64,000 nucleotides of DNA from Pseudomonas sp. MYb118 (GCF_040947875.1 NZ_JBFRXN010000002.1:2604001-2668000), one strand, 5' to 3'; shown: positions 36,278 to 46,507, counted from the stretch's first letter. Notes: generated by a model not told the origin, from the sequence alone. A program made the numbers and translations.

Positions 36278-38005
36278 ATGAGTCAGAACGCTGAGTATTC
36301 CGCGGTCAACGATGCTGTGCGCGGGCAGTTTTTTCGCAAAGTCTGGGCGATGATCACGCCTTACTGGCACAGTGAAGAGAAGGGCAAGGCCTGGACCCTG
36401 CTGATTGCGGTGATTGCCTTGTCGCTGCTCAGCGTAGGCATCTCGGTGTGGTTCAACACCTGGTACAAGGATTTCTACAATGCCCTGCAGCAAAAGGACG
36501 AGGCGGCGTTCTGGCGGCTGATCCTGTATTTCGGCGGGATTGCCGCCGTGGCGATTGTCGGCGCGGTGTACCGCCTCTACCTGACCCAGATGCTGACCAT
36601 CCGCTGGCGGGCCTGGCTCACCGAGCAGCATTTCTCCCGCTGGCTCGGCAACAAAAACTACTATCAGATGGAGCAGGGCGGTTACACCGACAACCCGGAC
36701 CAGCGGATTTCCGAGGACCTCAACAACTTCACCTCGAACACCCTGGAGCTGGGCATTGGCCTGCTGCGCAACATCGTCAGCCTGGTGTCCTTTTCGATCA
36801 TCCTCTGGGGTGTGTCGGGCAGCATCGAAGTGTTCGGGCTGACCATTCCCGGCTACATGTTCTGGTGCGTGCTGATCTATGCCGTGGTGGGCAGTTGGCT
36901 GACCCACTTGATCGGCCGTCGCTTGATCGGTCTGAACAACCAGCAACAACGCTTCGAAGCCGACCTGCGTTTCTCCATGGTGCGGATTCGCGAAAACGCT
37001 GAAAGCATTGCGCTGTACAACGGCGAGCCGAACGAAAACCGCCGTCTGAGCAGCCGGTTCTCGATGGTCTGGCACAACTTCTGGGACATCATGAAAGTGT
37101 CCAAGCGCCTGACGTTCTTCACCGCCGGTTACAGCCAGGCCGCTATCATTTTCCCGTTCATGGTTGCAGCACCGCGCTACTTCGCCGGCAAGATCGAACT
37201 GGGCGAACTGATGCAGATCAGCTCGGCGTTCGGCAATGTGCAGGAGAGCTTCAGCTGGTTTATCAGCGCCTACCAGAGCCTCGCCTCGTGGCGCGCCACC
37301 TGTGATCGTCTGCTGAGTTTCCGCCAGGCAATGACCGACAATGAAGAGCGCGCACCGGCCATTGACGTGCAACAGTCCGGCTCGGCGTTGAAAGTGCACG
37401 ACCTGGGCCTGGACCTCGCCGATGGCCGCCATTTGCTCACCAGCGCCGACATGACCGTGGAGCAGGGCGAGCGCGTCATGCTCAGCGGTCGCTCCGGCAG
37501 CGGCAAGTCGACATTGCTGCGGGCCATGGGGCATTTGTGGCCCGCCGGCCACGGCAGCATTCGCCTGCCGGCGGCGCGTTACCTGTTCCTGCCGCAAAAA
37601 CCCTATCTGCCGATCGGCACATTGCGCGAGGCGTTGAGTTATCCACAGACCGGTGACGTTTATCCGCAAGAGCGCTACGCCCACGTCCTGCAAACCTGCC
37701 GCTTGGCGCACCTGGTTTCACGCCTGGATGAAGCCAATCACTGGCAGCGCATGCTCTCGCCGGGTGAGCAGCAGCGCCTGGCCTTCGCCCGCGCGCTTCT
37801 GTATGCGCCACAGTGGCTGTACATGGATGAAGCGACATCGGCGATGGATGAAGAAGATGAGGCGACGCTGTACCAGGCATTGATCGACGAGATTCCGGGC
37901 TTGAGCATCGTCAGTGTCGGGCATCGCAGCAGCTTGAAACACTTTCATCCGCGGCATGTTCGAATTGATAATGGCCACCTCGTGGATCAGACCGCGACTG
38001 CCTGA
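36278..38005 (+). CDS. ABC exporter, SbmA/BacA-YddA type with fused ATPase
   Basis: A 575-residue fusion. The N-terminal part has about six membrane helices and the ABC_membrane_2 signature of the SbmA/BacA/YddA group (WFNTWYKDFYNALQQKDEAA, RWRAWLTEQHFSRWL, YYQMEQGGYTDNPDQRISED). The C-terminal ATPase has Walker A GRSGSGKST at about 404-412, signature LSPGEQQRLAFARAL at about 493-507 and Walker B YMDEATSAMDEEDE. It probably works as a homodimer in the inner membrane. Relatives move peptides, vitamin B12 or fatty acyl compounds; the substrate is unknown. It stands alone between roxR and a REPIN. Confidence 0.88.
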   Translation: MSQNAEYSAVNDAVRGQFFRKVWAMITPYWHSEEKGKAWTLLIAVIALSLLSVGISVWFNTWYKDFYNALQQKDEAAFWRLILYFGGIAAVAIVGAVYRLYLTQMLTIRWRAWLTEQHFSRWLGNKNYYQMEQGGYTDNPDQRISEDLNNFTSNTLELGIGLLRNIVSLVSFSIILWGVSGSIEVFGLTIPGYMFWCVLIYAVVGSWLTHLIGRRLIGLNNQQQRFEADLRFSMVRIRENAESIALYNGEPNENRRLSSRFSMVWHNFWDIMKVSKRLTFFTAGYSQAAIIFPFMVAAPRYFAGKIELGELMQISSAFGNVQESFSWFISAYQSLASWRATCDRLLSFRQAMTDNEERAPAIDVQQSGSALKVHDLGLDLADGRHLLTSADMTVEQGERVMLSGRSGSGKSTLLRAMGHLWPAGHGSIRLPAARYLFLPQKPYLPIGTLREALSYPQTGDVYPQERYAHVLQTCRLAHLVSRLDEANHWQRMLSPGEQQRLAFARALLYAPQWLYMDEATSAMDEEDEATLYQALIDEIPGLSIVSVGHRSSLKHFHPRHVRIDNGHLVDQTATA

Positions 38006-38016
38006 ACCTACCCCCG

Positions 38017-38135
38017 CCTGTAGGAGCGAGCTTGCTCGCGATGGTCGTTAACGATAACGCTGGGTACCTGACACCCAGCGGTGGTCATGAGTCCATCGCG
38101 ACGGTTCGACGCCTCGACAAGCTCGCTCCTACAGG
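38017..38135. repeat. REPIN with one altered arm
   Basis: The left arm is a normal GAGCGAGCTTGCTCGC REP. The right arm has about 17 extra bases (ACGGTTCGACGCCTCGA) inside it, related to the insert in the 21437 element. The inner spacer matches those at 9892 and 60899. Confidence 0.8.
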
Positions 38136-38251
38136 GGGCAGGGGTGTGTTTGTAATCAGGATCACGGGTATGAAAACGGGCGCAGGGTGATCGTACAACC
38201 GCGTTGCGCTATGATGCAGTTTCAGCCGAACTTTCGAGACCGACGTTCACC

Positions 38252-39001
38252 ATGGAAAACCCGATCGACGCTCCACGCCTCCCTCGCAAGCGCCGCAGCC
38301 TCGCCCAGGAGCTGGTAACGGTGCTGACCGAGCAGATCCGCGATGGCCACCTCAAGCGGGGTGATAAATTGCCCACCGAGTCGGCGATCATGGATGCCCA
38401 TGGCGTCAGCCGCACCGTGGTGCGTGAAGCGATTTCCCGCTTGCAGGCCGCAGGGCAGGTGGAAACCCGCCACGGGATCGGCACCTTCGTGCTCGATACC
38501 CCGAGCCCGAGCGGTTTCCGTATCGACCCGGCAACCGTGGTGACGCTGCGTGACGTGCTGGCGATCCTGGAGCTGCGCATCAGCCTCGAAGTGGAGTCCG
38601 CCGGCCTCGCCGCGCAACGGCGTAATGCCGAGCAGCTGGCGTTGATGCGCGCGGCGCTGGATGCCCTGAACGAAAGTGCGGCGCATGCCAGCGACGCGGT
38701 GGCCTCGGACTTCCAGTTCCACCTGCAAATTGCGCTGTCGACCGGCAACCGCTATTTCACCGACATCATGACCCACCTGGGCGCCAGCATCATTCCGCGT
38801 ACGCGGCTGAACTCGGCACGCCTGGCCCATGATGACCAACAGCACTACATGAGCCGGCTGAGCCGTGAGCACGAGGAAATCTACGATGCGATCGCGCGTC
38901 AGGATTCCGATGCCGCGCGGGCGGCCATGCGTTTGCACCTCACCAACAGCCGCGAGCGGTTGCGTCATGCCCATGAAGAGGCGGAAGCGCAGCGCGGCTG
39001 A
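38252..39001 (+). CDS. FadR-subfamily GntR transcriptional regulator
   Basis: A 249-residue repressor-type protein. The winged helix (about 12-80) shows LAQELVTVLTEQIRDGHLKR, KLPTESAIMDAHGVSRTVVR and AISRLQAAGQVETRHGIGTF. The C-terminal FCD ligand domain (about 95-235) is helical and keeps metal-binding-type residues (SDFQFHLQIALSTGN, SREHEEIYDAI, RLHLTNSRERL). Its place ahead of the galactarate/glucarate genes suggests it senses a sugar acid of that pathway. The palindrome at 39681-39704 in the kdgD promoter is a candidate operator. The start at 38252 gives the family N-terminus; upstream codons are not conserved. Confidence 0.9.
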   Translation: MENPIDAPRLPRKRRSLAQELVTVLTEQIRDGHLKRGDKLPTESAIMDAHGVSRTVVREAISRLQAAGQVETRHGIGTFVLDTPSPSGFRIDPATVVTLRDVLAILELRISLEVESAGLAAQRRNAEQLALMRAALDALNESAAHASDAVASDFQFHLQIALSTGNRYFTDIMTHLGASIIPRTRLNSARLAHDDQQHYMSRLSREHEEIYDAIARQDSDAARAAMRLHLTNSRERLRHAHEEAEAQRG

Positions 39002-39021
39002 TCGCAACATCCACACAGGAC

Positions 39022-39042
39022 CGTTCCCGTTGGCCGGGAACG
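39022..39042. terminator. Hairpin between convergent genes
   Basis: CGTTCCCG and CGGGAACG with loop TTGGC. It lies just after the GntR gene and before the end of the convergent gene at 39059. No T-run follows, so termination may need Rho. Confidence 0.45.
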
Positions 39043-39058
39043 ATCCTGCAGCCCGGTC

Positions 39059-39472
39059 TCAGGGCTCGATACGCACCAGCAGGATTTCCGAGGACAGCTC
39101 CAGGCTCGACTCATCCAGGAACTTGTAGCGCAACGCGACCTGACTGCCGAGATACGGCTCCAGATCGGCCTTGGGGATTTCCAGTTCGATCCCCGTCAAC
39201 TCCACCATCTCATCGGTCGCCTCGTCCCAGGCGCCGGCCGGCTGTTCCTCGCCGCGCCATTCCGGTTCGTCCGGGTCCGCACCGAGGATCGGATACACCT
39301 CCCAGTTGGGCGGAATATCGTGTGGGTCGGGTATTCGGACGATCAGTCCATCCCCCAGGTCCGACAGCGTGACGGTGGCCTTCTTTTCGCGCGGATCAGT
39401 CGGGAACTGGGGCAGCAGTGGGGCAGGAAAACACATCTTCGAGTACTCCATCTCTGAGTCGTCACGATCCAT
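39059..39472 (-). CDS. Acidic hypothetical protein
   Basis: Up to 137 residues, rich in Asp, Glu and Pro, with no signal peptide or membrane helix. Segments such as LSDLGDGLIVRIPDPHDIPP and LEPYLGSQVALRYKFLDESS suggest a small beta-rich fold; I do not recognise the family. The start is uncertain: ATG codons at 39472, 39451 and 39436 are in frame, and the last has GGAG nine bases upstream. It is convergent with the GntR gene and divergent from kdgD. Codon use resembles its neighbours, so it is probably a real gene. Confidence 0.7.
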   Translation of the reverse strand: MDRDDSEMEYSKMCFPAPLLPQFPTDPREKKATVTLSDLGDGLIVRIPDPHDIPPNWEVYPILGADPDEPEWRGEEQPAGAWDEATDEMVELTGIELEIPKADLEPYLGSQVALRYKFLDESSLELSSEILLVRIEP

Positions 39473-39664
39473 TCATGACGTCGGATGACTCTACGTGATG
39501 GTCCGCGGGTTTACCGTTCACGATGTTTTTCACAAAATTTCGCCGGGTTGCCTTCATCTCGATGAAGGCCTCTAGGGCGCGGCATACAAGGCTCCAAGGT
39601 GGTGCAAATCAATTCCGATGACCCTGTTTGAGGCAAAAATTTAGCGGCCGACGATGAAATGCAG

Positions 39665-39692
39665 TTGACGGTTGTTTTTTAAGTTGTACGAT
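39665..39692 (+). promoter_or_regulatory. Candidate kdgD promoter
   Basis: TTGACG and TACGAT separated by 16 bases. The -10 lies inside the 39681-39704 palindrome, the layout expected if a repressor blocks RNA polymerase. Confidence 0.45.
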
Positions 39693-39704
39693 GACCTACA
39701 ACTT
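39681..39704. promoter_or_regulatory. Likely GntR operator upstream of kdgD
   Basis: AAGTTGTA and TACAACTT form a perfect inverted repeat around eight bases. The TTGT/ACAA half-sites fit the FadR-subfamily pattern. The regulator gene is 680 bases away. Confidence 0.6.
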
Positions 39705-39763
39705 CAGCGCAGGCTGAACGATTTCCTCACACAAAAACGTTGCTACCCCAGGGTGTTCGAATA

Positions 39764-40675
39764 ATGAATCCACAAGAACTGAAGTCCATCCTCTCCGCCG
39801 GTCTGCTGTCCTTCCCGGTTACCGATTTCAATGCCCAGGGCGATTTCAACCGCGCTGGCTACATCAAACGTCTGGAGTGGCTGGCCCCATACGGCGCTTC
39901 GGCTCTGTTCGCCGCAGGCGGCACCGGTGAGTTCTTCTCCCTGGCGGCCAGCGAATACTCGGAAATCATCAAGACTGCCGTCGACACCTGCGCCAAAAGC
40001 GTGCCAATCCTCGCCGGTGTCGGTGGTTCGACCCGCCAGGCCATCGAATACGCTCAGGAAGCCGAGCGTCTGGGCGCCAAGGGCCTGCTGCTGCTGCCGC
40101 ACTACCTGACCGAAGCCAGCCAGGACGGCGTTGCCGCCCACGTTGAAGCCGTGTGCAAATCGGTCAACATCGGCGTCGTGGTCTACAACCGTAACGTTTG
40201 CCGCCTGACCGCGCCTCTGCTGGAGCGTCTGGCCGAGCGTTGCCCGAACCTGATCGGTTACAAGGACGGCCTGGGCGACATCGAACTGATGGTCTCGATC
40301 CGTCGCCGTCTGGGCGATCGCTTCAGCTACCTGGGTGGCCTGCCGACCGCCGAAGTCTACGCCGCTGCCTACAAGGCACTGGGCGTACCGGTCTACTCCT
40401 CGGCGGTGTTCAACTTCATCCCGAAAACCGCGATGGACTTCTACCACGCCATTGCTCGCGACGATCACGACACCGTGGCCAAGATCATCGACGACTTCTT
40501 CCTGCCATACCTGGACATCCGTAACCGCAAGGCTGGCTACGCAGTGAGCATCGTCAAGGCCGGGGCAAAAATTGCCGGCTATGACGCAGGTCCTGTACGT
40601 GCGCCACTGACCGACCTGACCGGCGAAGAGTACGAAATGCTCGCCGCGCTGATCGACAAGCAAGGTGCGCAGTAA
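39764..40675 (+). CDS. kdgD: 5-dehydro-4-deoxyglucarate dehydratase
   Basis: A 303-residue enzyme of the dihydrodipicolinate-synthase family. It removes water and CO2 from 5-dehydro-4-deoxy-D-glucarate to give 2,5-dioxopentanoate. K167 in [10 protein letters not shown] is the Schiff-base lysine, and [17 protein letters not shown] and [11 protein letters not shown] match the catalytic barrel. The start at 39764 follows AGGGTG. It is the second step of the pathway opened by GarD and is followed by the semialdehyde dehydrogenase. The promoter carries a GntR-type palindrome. Confidence 0.95.
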   Translation: MNPQELKSILSAGLLSFPVTDFNAQGDFNRAGYIKRLEWLAPYGASALFAAGGTGEFFSLAASEYSEIIKTAVDTCAKSVPILAGVGGSTRQAIEYAQEAERLGAKGLLLLPHYLTEASQDGVAAHVEAVCKSVNIGVVVYNRNVCRLTAPLLERLAERCPNLIGYKDGLGDIELMVSIRRRLGDRFSYLGGLPTAEVYAAAYKALGVPVYSSAVFNFIPKTAMDFYHAIARDDHDTVAKIIDDFFLPYLDIRNRKAGYAVSIVKAGAKIAGYDAGPVRAPLTDLTGEEYEMLAALIDKQGAQ

Positions 40676-40690
40676 CACAACCGATTGAAC

Positions 40691-40718
40691 AAGGCCGCTG
40701 AGTGATCAGCGGCCTTTT
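40691..40718 (+). terminator. Intrinsic terminator between kdgD and the dehydrogenase
   Basis: AAGGCCGCTGA and TCAGCGGCCTT with loop GTGA and a TTTT run, 15 bases after kdgD. It would lower or separate expression of the genes that follow. Confidence 0.85.
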
Positions 40719-40750
40719 GCGTGAGATCTCTTTGTTTTGAGGGCAGTCCC

Positions 40751-42196
40751 GTGACAACAGCAAAGCGTTACGACAACTACATCAACGGCGAATGGGTTGC
40801 CGGTGCCGATTACTCGGCCAACATCAACCCGTCCGAGCTGACCGATACCATCGGCGATTACGCCAAGGCTGACCTGGCCCAGGTCAACGCCGCCATCGAC
40901 GCCGCCCGTGCCGCGTTCCCGGCGTGGTCGACTTCCGGCATCCAGGCCCGTCACGATTCCCTGGACAAAGTCGGTACCGAAATCCTCGCCCGTCGCGAAG
41001 AGCTCGGCACCCTGCTGGCCCGTGAAGAAGGCAAGACCCTGCCTGAAGCCATCGGCGAAGTGACCCGCGCCGGTAACATCTTCAAGTTCTTCGCCGGTGA
41101 ATGCCTGCGTCTGTCCGGCGACTACGTGCCGTCGGTCCGCCCGGGCGTCAACGTTGAAGTCACCCGCGAAGCCCTCGGTGTGGTTGGCCTGATCACTCCG
41201 TGGAACTTCCCGATTGCCATTCCGTCGTGGAAAATCGCCCCGGCCCTGGCCTACGGCAACTGCGTCGTGCTCAAGCCGGCCGACCTGGTTCCGGGCTGCG
41301 CCTGGGCTCTGGCCGAAATCATCTCCCGCGCAGGCTTCCCGGCCGGCGTGTTCAACCTGGTGATGGGCAGTGGTCGGGTCGTGGGTGATGCGCTGGTCAA
41401 CAGCCCTAAAATCGACGGTATCAGCTTCACCGGTTCCGTGGGTGTGGGTCGTCAGATCGCGGTCAGCTGCGTTTCGCGCCAGGCCAAGGTCCAGCTGGAA
41501 ATGGGTGGCAAGAACCCGCAGATCATTCTCGACGACGCCGACCTCAAACAAGCGGTCGAGCTGTCGGTACAGAGCGCGTTCTACTCCACCGGCCAGCGTT
41601 GCACCGCGTCGAGCCGCCTGATCGTCACCGCTGGCATCCACGACAAGTTCGTCGAAGCCATGGCCGAGCGCATGAAGTCGATCAAGGTCGGCCACGCGTT
41701 GAAAGCCGGCACCGACATCGGTCCAGTGGTTTCCCAGGCGCAGCTCGAGCAGGACATGAAGTACATCGACATCGGCCAGTCCGAAGGCGCACGCCTGGTG
41801 AGTGGCGGTGGCCTGGTGACCTGCGACACCGAAGGTTACTTCCTCGCGCCAACGCTGTTTGCCGACAGCGAAGCGTCGATGCGCATCAGCCGCGAAGAGA
41901 TCTTTGGCCCGGTGGCCAACGTCGTTCGCGTGGCTGACTACGAGGCCGCGCTGGCCATGTCCAACGACACCGAATTCGGTCTGTCGGCGGGCATCGCCAC
42001 CACGTCCCTGAAGTACGCCAACCACTTCAAGCGCCACTCCCAGGCCGGGATGGTGATGGTCAACCTGCCAACCGCCGGCGTGGATTACCACGTGCCGTTC
42101 GGTGGGCGTAAAGGTTCGTCCTACGGTTCGCGCGAGCAGGGTCGCTATGCGCAAGAGTTCTACACCGTGGTGAAGACCAGCTACATCGGTTCGTAA
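40751..42196 (+). CDS. 2,5-dioxovalerate (alpha-ketoglutarate semialdehyde) dehydrogenase
   Basis: A 481-residue NAD(P)-dependent aldehyde dehydrogenase. C284 in [10 protein letters not shown] is the nucleophile and E250 in LEMGGKNPQ the general base; the cofactor-binding [12 protein letters not shown] and [12 protein letters not shown] are present. By context it oxidises 2,5-dioxovalerate from KdgD to 2-oxoglutarate. A GTG start at 40751 is preferred because GAGGG stands eight bases before it; the in-frame upstream codons lie in the terminator region. The internal terminator suggests attenuated expression relative to kdgD. Confidence 0.92.
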   Translation: MTTAKRYDNYINGEWVAGADYSANINPSELTDTIGDYAKADLAQVNAAIDAARAAFPAWSTSGIQARHDSLDKVGTEILARREELGTLLAREEGKTLPEAIGEVTRAGNIFKFFAGECLRLSGDYVPSVRPGVNVEVTREALGVVGLITPWNFPIAIPSWKIAPALAYGNCVVLKPADLVPGCAWALAEIISRAGFPAGVFNLVMGSGRVVGDALVNSPKIDGISFTGSVGVGRQIAVSCVSRQAKVQLEMGGKNPQIILDDADLKQAVELSVQSAFYSTGQRCTASSRLIVTAGIHDKFVEAMAERMKSIKVGHALKAGTDIGPVVSQAQLEQDMKYIDIGQSEGARLVSGGGLVTCDTEGYFLAPTLFADSEASMRISREEIFGPVANVVRVADYEAALAMSNDTEFGLSAGIATTSLKYANHFKRHSQAGMVMVNLPTAGVDYHVPFGGRKGSSYGSREQGRYAQEFYTVVKTSYIGS

Positions 42197-42261
42197 GGCA
42201 ATACCCGCGGTATTGTCATGGATACCGCAAACCCCGCGATATCGACATTGATACCGCAATC

Positions 42262-42365
42262 CCTGTAGGAGCGAGCTTGCTCGCGATGGTCGTCAAGGAA
42301 GACGCTGGATGTCTGACACCCGGCGGCGCCCTTGATGCCATCGCGAGCAAGCTCGCTCCTACAGG
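42262..42365. repeat. REPIN inside the galactarate gene cluster
   Basis: Inverted GAGCGAGCTTGCTCGC arms with the common inner spacer. It lies between the dehydrogenase and transporter genes, 54 bases before the latter, so it could affect mRNA stability in the operon. Confidence 0.9.
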
Positions 42366-42418
42366 TACAACTACATCGTTATTACCCGCATAAAAATAAT
42401 CAGTGGGAGTACATCTAC

Positions 42419-43783
42419 ATGCAACAAGCCACCCAAAAGCCGACTCACGTCCGCTATTTGATCCTGCTCATGCTGTTCCTGGTGACCACGATCAACTACG
42501 CCGACCGGGCTACCATCGCCATTGCCGGCTCCAGCCTGCAAAAAGACCTCGGCATTGACGCGGTCACCCTCGGTTACATCTTTTCCGCTTTCGGTTGGGC
42601 CTACGTGGCCGGGCAAATTCCCGGCGGCTGGTTGCTGGACCGTTTCGGTTCGAAAAAAATCTACGCACTGAGCATCTTCACCTGGTCGCTGTTCACCGTG
42701 CTGCAAGGCTTCGTCGGTGAATTCGGCATGTCCACGGCCGTGGTTGCGCTGTTCATGCTGCGCTTTCTGGTGGGCCTGGCCGAAGCGCCATCCTTCCCTG
42801 GCAACGCCCGCATCGTGGCGGCGTGGTTCCCTACCGCCGAGCGTGGTACCGCCTCGGCGATCTTCAACTCGGCGCAATACTTCGCCACCGTGCTGTTCGC
42901 CCCGCTGATGGGCTGGATCGTGTACTCCTTCGGTTGGGAGCACGTGTTCATCGTCATGGGTATCCTGGGCATCATCTTCTCGCTGGTCTGGCTGAAAGTG
43001 ATCTACAGCCCGCGTGAACACCCACGTATCAACGATGCCGAGTTCAAGCACATCTCCGAGAACGGCGGCATGGTCGACATGGACCAGAAGGGCAAGAAGT
43101 CCGACGGTCCGAAGTGGGATTACATCCGTCAGTTGCTGACCAACCGCATGATGCTCGGCGTGTACCTGGGCCAATACTGCATCAACGGCATCACCTACTT
43201 CTTCCTGACCTGGTTCCCGGTGTACCTGGTACAGGAACGCGGCATGACCATCCTAAAGGCGGGTTTCATCGCGTCGTTGCCGGCCATCTGCGGTTTCATC
43301 GGTGGTGTGCTGGGCGGGGTGATCTCCGACTACCTGCTGCGCAAGGGCCATTCGCTGACCTTCGCCCGCAAGGCGCCGATCATCGCTGGCCTGCTGGTGT
43401 CCAGCAGCATCGTGGCGTGCAACTATGTTGAAGTTGAATGGATGGTTGTCGGCTTCATGGCCCTGGCGTTCTTCGGCAAAGGCGTGGGCGCATTGGGCTG
43501 GGCAGTGGTTTCCGATACTTCGCCGAAGCAGATCGCCGGTCTGAGCGGTGGCCTGTTCAACACCTTCGGTAACCTGGCGTCGATCACCACTCCGATCGTC
43601 ATCGGCTACATCATCAGCTCTACCGGCTCGTTCAAGTGGGCGCTGGTGTTCGTCGGTTGCAACGCACTGGTTGCGGTGCTCAGCTATCTGGTCATCGTTG
43701 GTCCGATCAAGCGCGTGGTGCTCAAGGAGCCGCCGGTCGCAGGTCCTGAAACCAACAACAAATTGTCTCAAGCGCAATCCTGA
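42419..43783 (+). CDS. gudP: MFS sugar-acid transporter (GudP/GarP-like)
   Basis: A 454-residue permease with twelve hydrophobic helices. The anion:cation symporter family motif is seen: [20 protein letters not shown] near the first helix and [20 protein letters not shown] after the fourth-quarter turn. The central loop is charged and hydrophilic (about 205-245). By similarity and context it should take up D-galactarate and/or D-glucarate by proton symport in the inner membrane. The ATG at 42419 follows GGGAG; the frame upstream is REP sequence. It is followed by garD after 11 bases. Confidence 0.93.
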   Translation: MQQATQKPTHVRYLILLMLFLVTTINYADRATIAIAGSSLQKDLGIDAVTLGYIFSAFGWAYVAGQIPGGWLLDRFGSKKIYALSIFTWSLFTVLQGFVGEFGMSTAVVALFMLRFLVGLAEAPSFPGNARIVAAWFPTAERGTASAIFNSAQYFATVLFAPLMGWIVYSFGWEHVFIVMGILGIIFSLVWLKVIYSPREHPRINDAEFKHISENGGMVDMDQKGKKSDGPKWDYIRQLLTNRMMLGVYLGQYCINGITYFFLTWFPVYLVQERGMTILKAGFIASLPAICGFIGGVLGGVISDYLLRKGHSLTFARKAPIIAGLLVSSSIVACNYVEVEWMVVGFMALAFFGKGVGALGWAVVSDTSPKQIAGLSGGLFNTFGNLASITTPIVIGYIISSTGSFKWALVFVGCNALVAVLSYLVIVGPIKRVVLKEPPVAGPETNNKLSQAQS

Positions 43784-43794
43784 GGAGCGGCGTC

Positions 43795-45348
43795 ATGCAG
43801 TTGATTGAACATTCCGACTCGCCGCGCTACATCCGCCTGCACGAGCGTGACAACGTAGTGATCGTGGTCAACGATCAGGGCGTGCCAGCCGGCACCGAGT
43901 TCGCCGATGGCCTGGTTACCGTGGACTTCGTGCCACAGAGTCACAAGGTCACCCTGGAAGACATTCCCGAGGGTGGCCAGGTGATTCGCTACGGCCAGAC
44001 CATTGGCTACGCCTTACAGCCGATTCCACGCGGCAGCTGGGTCAAGGAAGATCAACTGCGCATGCCGACCGCGCCGCCGCTGGACAGCCTGCCGCTGTCC
44101 ACCGAAGTGCCGGCCGCGCAAGCACCGCTGGAAGGCTACACCTTCGAGGGTTATCGCAATGCCGACGGCACCGTTGGCACGCGCAACATCCTGGGCATCA
44201 CTACCACCGTGCAGTGCGTGACCGGCGTGCTGGATCATGCAGTCAAGCGCATCAAGGACGAACTGCTGCCCAAATACCCGCACGTCGATGACGTGGTGGC
44301 CCTGACCCACAGCTACGGCTGTGGCGTGGCGATCACGGCGACCGACGCGTACATCCCGATCCGTACCGTGCGCAACCTGGCGCGCAACCCGAACCTGGGT
44401 GGCGAAGCCCTGGTGATCAGCCTCGGCTGCGAGAAATTGCAGGCCGGGCAGGTCATGCACGAGAACGACAGTTCGGTGGACCTGAGCGATGAGTGGTTGT
44501 ATCGCCTGCAGGATTCGGGGCACGGCTTCACCGAGATGATCGAGCAGATCATGGCGCTGGCCGAAGTGCGCTTGAAGAAGCTCGATAAACGCCGCCGGGA
44601 GACCGTGCCGGCGTCCGAGCTGATCCTGGGCATGCAGTGCGGCGGCAGTGATGCGTTTTCCGGCATCACCGCCAACCCGGCGCTGGGTTATGCCTCGGAC
44701 CTGTTGCTGCGTGCCGGTGCGACGGTGATGTTTTCCGAAGTCACCGAAGTGCGCGACGCCATCTACCTGCTGACCTCCCGCGCCGAAACCGAGCAGGTTG
44801 CCCAGGAACTGGTACGGGAAATGGACTGGTACGACCGTTACCTGGCCAAGGGCGAAGCGGATCGCAGTGCCAACACCACGCCGGGCAACAAGAAGGGCGG
44901 GTTGTCGAACATTGTCGAGAAGTCGTTGGGCTCGATCGTCAAGTCCGGCAGCAGCGCGATCAACGGCGTGCTCGGCCCTGGCGAACGCTTCAAGGGCAAG
45001 GGCCTGATCTTCTGCGCCACCCCGGCCAGCGATTTTGTCTGCGGCACCTTGCAGTTGGCGGCGGGCATGAACCTGCACGTGTTCACCACCGGCCGTGGTA
45101 CGCCGTACGGCCTGGCCATGGCGCCTGTGGTAAAGGTTTCGACCCGCACCGAACTGGCCCAGCGCTGGCCGGACCTGATCGACATCGACGCCGGTCGGAT
45201 CGCTACGGGGCGTGCTTCGATCGAAGACCTCGGCTGGGAGTTGTTCCACTACTACCTGGACGTGGCCAGCGGCAAGAAGCAGACGTGGTCGGAGCAGCAC
45301 AAGCTGCATAACGACATTACGTTGTTCAACCCTGCGCCGATTACCTGA
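43795..45348 (+). CDS. garD: Galactarate dehydratase
   Basis: A 517-residue dehydratase of the UxaA/GarD family that converts D-galactarate to 5-dehydro-4-deoxyglucarate, the substrate of KdgD. The N-terminal SAF domain (about 1-100) precedes the catalytic part with [36 protein letters not shown] and [16 protein letters not shown]. The metal-binding cysteine and histidine residues are kept. GAGG precedes the ATG 11 bases after gudP, so the two are co-transcribed. No glucarate dehydratase is in the window, so galactarate is the better-supported substrate. Confidence 0.95.
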   Translation: MQLIEHSDSPRYIRLHERDNVVIVVNDQGVPAGTEFADGLVTVDFVPQSHKVTLEDIPEGGQVIRYGQTIGYALQPIPRGSWVKEDQLRMPTAPPLDSLPLSTEVPAAQAPLEGYTFEGYRNADGTVGTRNILGITTTVQCVTGVLDHAVKRIKDELLPKYPHVDDVVALTHSYGCGVAITATDAYIPIRTVRNLARNPNLGGEALVISLGCEKLQAGQVMHENDSSVDLSDEWLYRLQDSGHGFTEMIEQIMALAEVRLKKLDKRRRETVPASELILGMQCGGSDAFSGITANPALGYASDLLLRAGATVMFSEVTEVRDAIYLLTSRAETEQVAQELVREMDWYDRYLAKGEADRSANTTPGNKKGGLSNIVEKSLGSIVKSGSSAINGVLGPGERFKGKGLIFCATPASDFVCGTLQLAAGMNLHVFTTGRGTPYGLAMAPVVKVSTRTELAQRWPDLIDIDAGRIATGRASIEDLGWELFHYYLDVASGKKQTWSEQHKLHNDITLFNPAPIT

Positions 45349-45363
45349 GACCGAGTCGCCTGC

Positions 45364-45457
45364 TTCGCGAGCAAGCCCGCTCCCACAGGGGATTTGAGGT
45401 GTTCACATATGTTGTGTTCACCATAGATCCAATGTGGGAGCGGGCTTGCTCGCGAAG
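45364..45457. repeat. REPIN (GAGCGGGC subtype)
   Basis: Arms with core GCGAGCAAGCCCGCTC facing GAGCGGGCTTGCTCGC, 15 bases after garD. Confidence 0.88.
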
Positions 45458-45536
45458 ACTTTCCACCAGACGCCGGTGCCATTAGTGGCTTATCATTAGC
45501 CCCCTAACGACACCCACCGCAAAGGTCCTCCCCGGC

Positions 45537-46478
45537 ATGCTGGCAATTTTCCTCGAAACCCTGAACATCACCGCACCGGTGTTCGCCATGCTGTTTCTTG
45601 GGGTGTTGCTCAAGCGCGTCAACTGGATCAACGACAACTTCATTCATACCGCGTCGGCCCTGGTGTTCAACGTCACCATGCCGGCGTTGCTGTTTCTGGG
45701 CATCCTGCATGCCGACCTGCACGCCGCGCTGCAACCGGCGTTGCTGATCTATTTCGCCATTGCCACGCTGGTGAGCTTCGCCGTGGCCTGGGGCTGGGCG
45801 ATCTTCAAATGCCCGAGGGAAGACCGCGGCATCTACACCCAGGGCGCCTTTCGCGGCAATAACGGGGTGATCGGCCTCGCACTGGCGGCGAGCATGTACG
45901 GCGACTACGGGATTTCCCTGGGGGCGATCCTCGCGGCGCTGGTGATCCTGTTCTACAACACCCTGTCGACCATCGTGCTGGCGGTCTACAGCCCGGTGAT
46001 CAAGTCCGACCCGTGGAGCATCTGCAAGAGCGTGATGAACAACCCGCTGATCATCAGCGTGGTTGCCGCCGCGCCCTTCGCCTATTTCAAGATCCCGTTG
46101 CCGGGCTGGCTGGAGACTTCCGGCCAGTATCTGGCGCAAACCACCTTGCCGCTGGCGTTGATCTGCATTGGCGGCACGCTGTCGCTGGCGGCGATGCGCA
46201 AGAGTGGTTCGATGGCGATGAGTTCGAGCCTGGTGAAGATGGTCGGCCTGCCGGTGCTGGCGACGCTGGGTGCCTGGTTGTGGGGTTTTCGTGGGGCCGA
46301 GTTGGGGATTCTGTTCCTGTACTTCGGCAGCCCGACGGCGGCAGCCAGTTTTGTCATGGCTCGCCAGGCTGAAGGCAATCATGAGCTGGCGGCGGCGATC
46401 ATTGTGATTACCACCCTGATGGCGGCGGTGACCACCAATATCGGGATTTTCTTGTTGCAGTGGGGTGGGTGGATCTAG
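45537..46478 (+). CDS. AEC-family (auxin efflux carrier type) permease
   Basis: A 313-residue inner-membrane protein with about ten hydrophobic helices in two repeats. Recognisable segments include NITAPVFAMLFLGVLLKRVN at the N-terminus, FRGNNGVIGLALAASMYGD and SPTAAASFVMARQ. AEC proteins in bacteria move small organic acids such as malate or malonate; the substrate here is unknown. The ATG follows AAGG. It stands alone, with REPs on both sides, so there is no operon partner to suggest a role. Confidence 0.88.
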   Translation: MLAIFLETLNITAPVFAMLFLGVLLKRVNWINDNFIHTASALVFNVTMPALLFLGILHADLHAALQPALLIYFAIATLVSFAVAWGWAIFKCPREDRGIYTQGAFRGNNGVIGLALAASMYGDYGISLGAILAALVILFYNTLSTIVLAVYSPVIKSDPWSICKSVMNNPLIISVVAAAPFAYFKIPLPGWLETSGQYLAQTTLPLALICIGGTLSLAAMRKSGSMAMSSSLVKMVGLPVLATLGAWLWGFRGAELGILFLYFGSPTAAASFVMARQAEGNHELAAAIIVITTLMAAVTTNIGIFLLQWGGWI

Positions 46479-46507
46479 GTCCAGCATTTTCGGTGTTTTT
46501 TAGGGCC

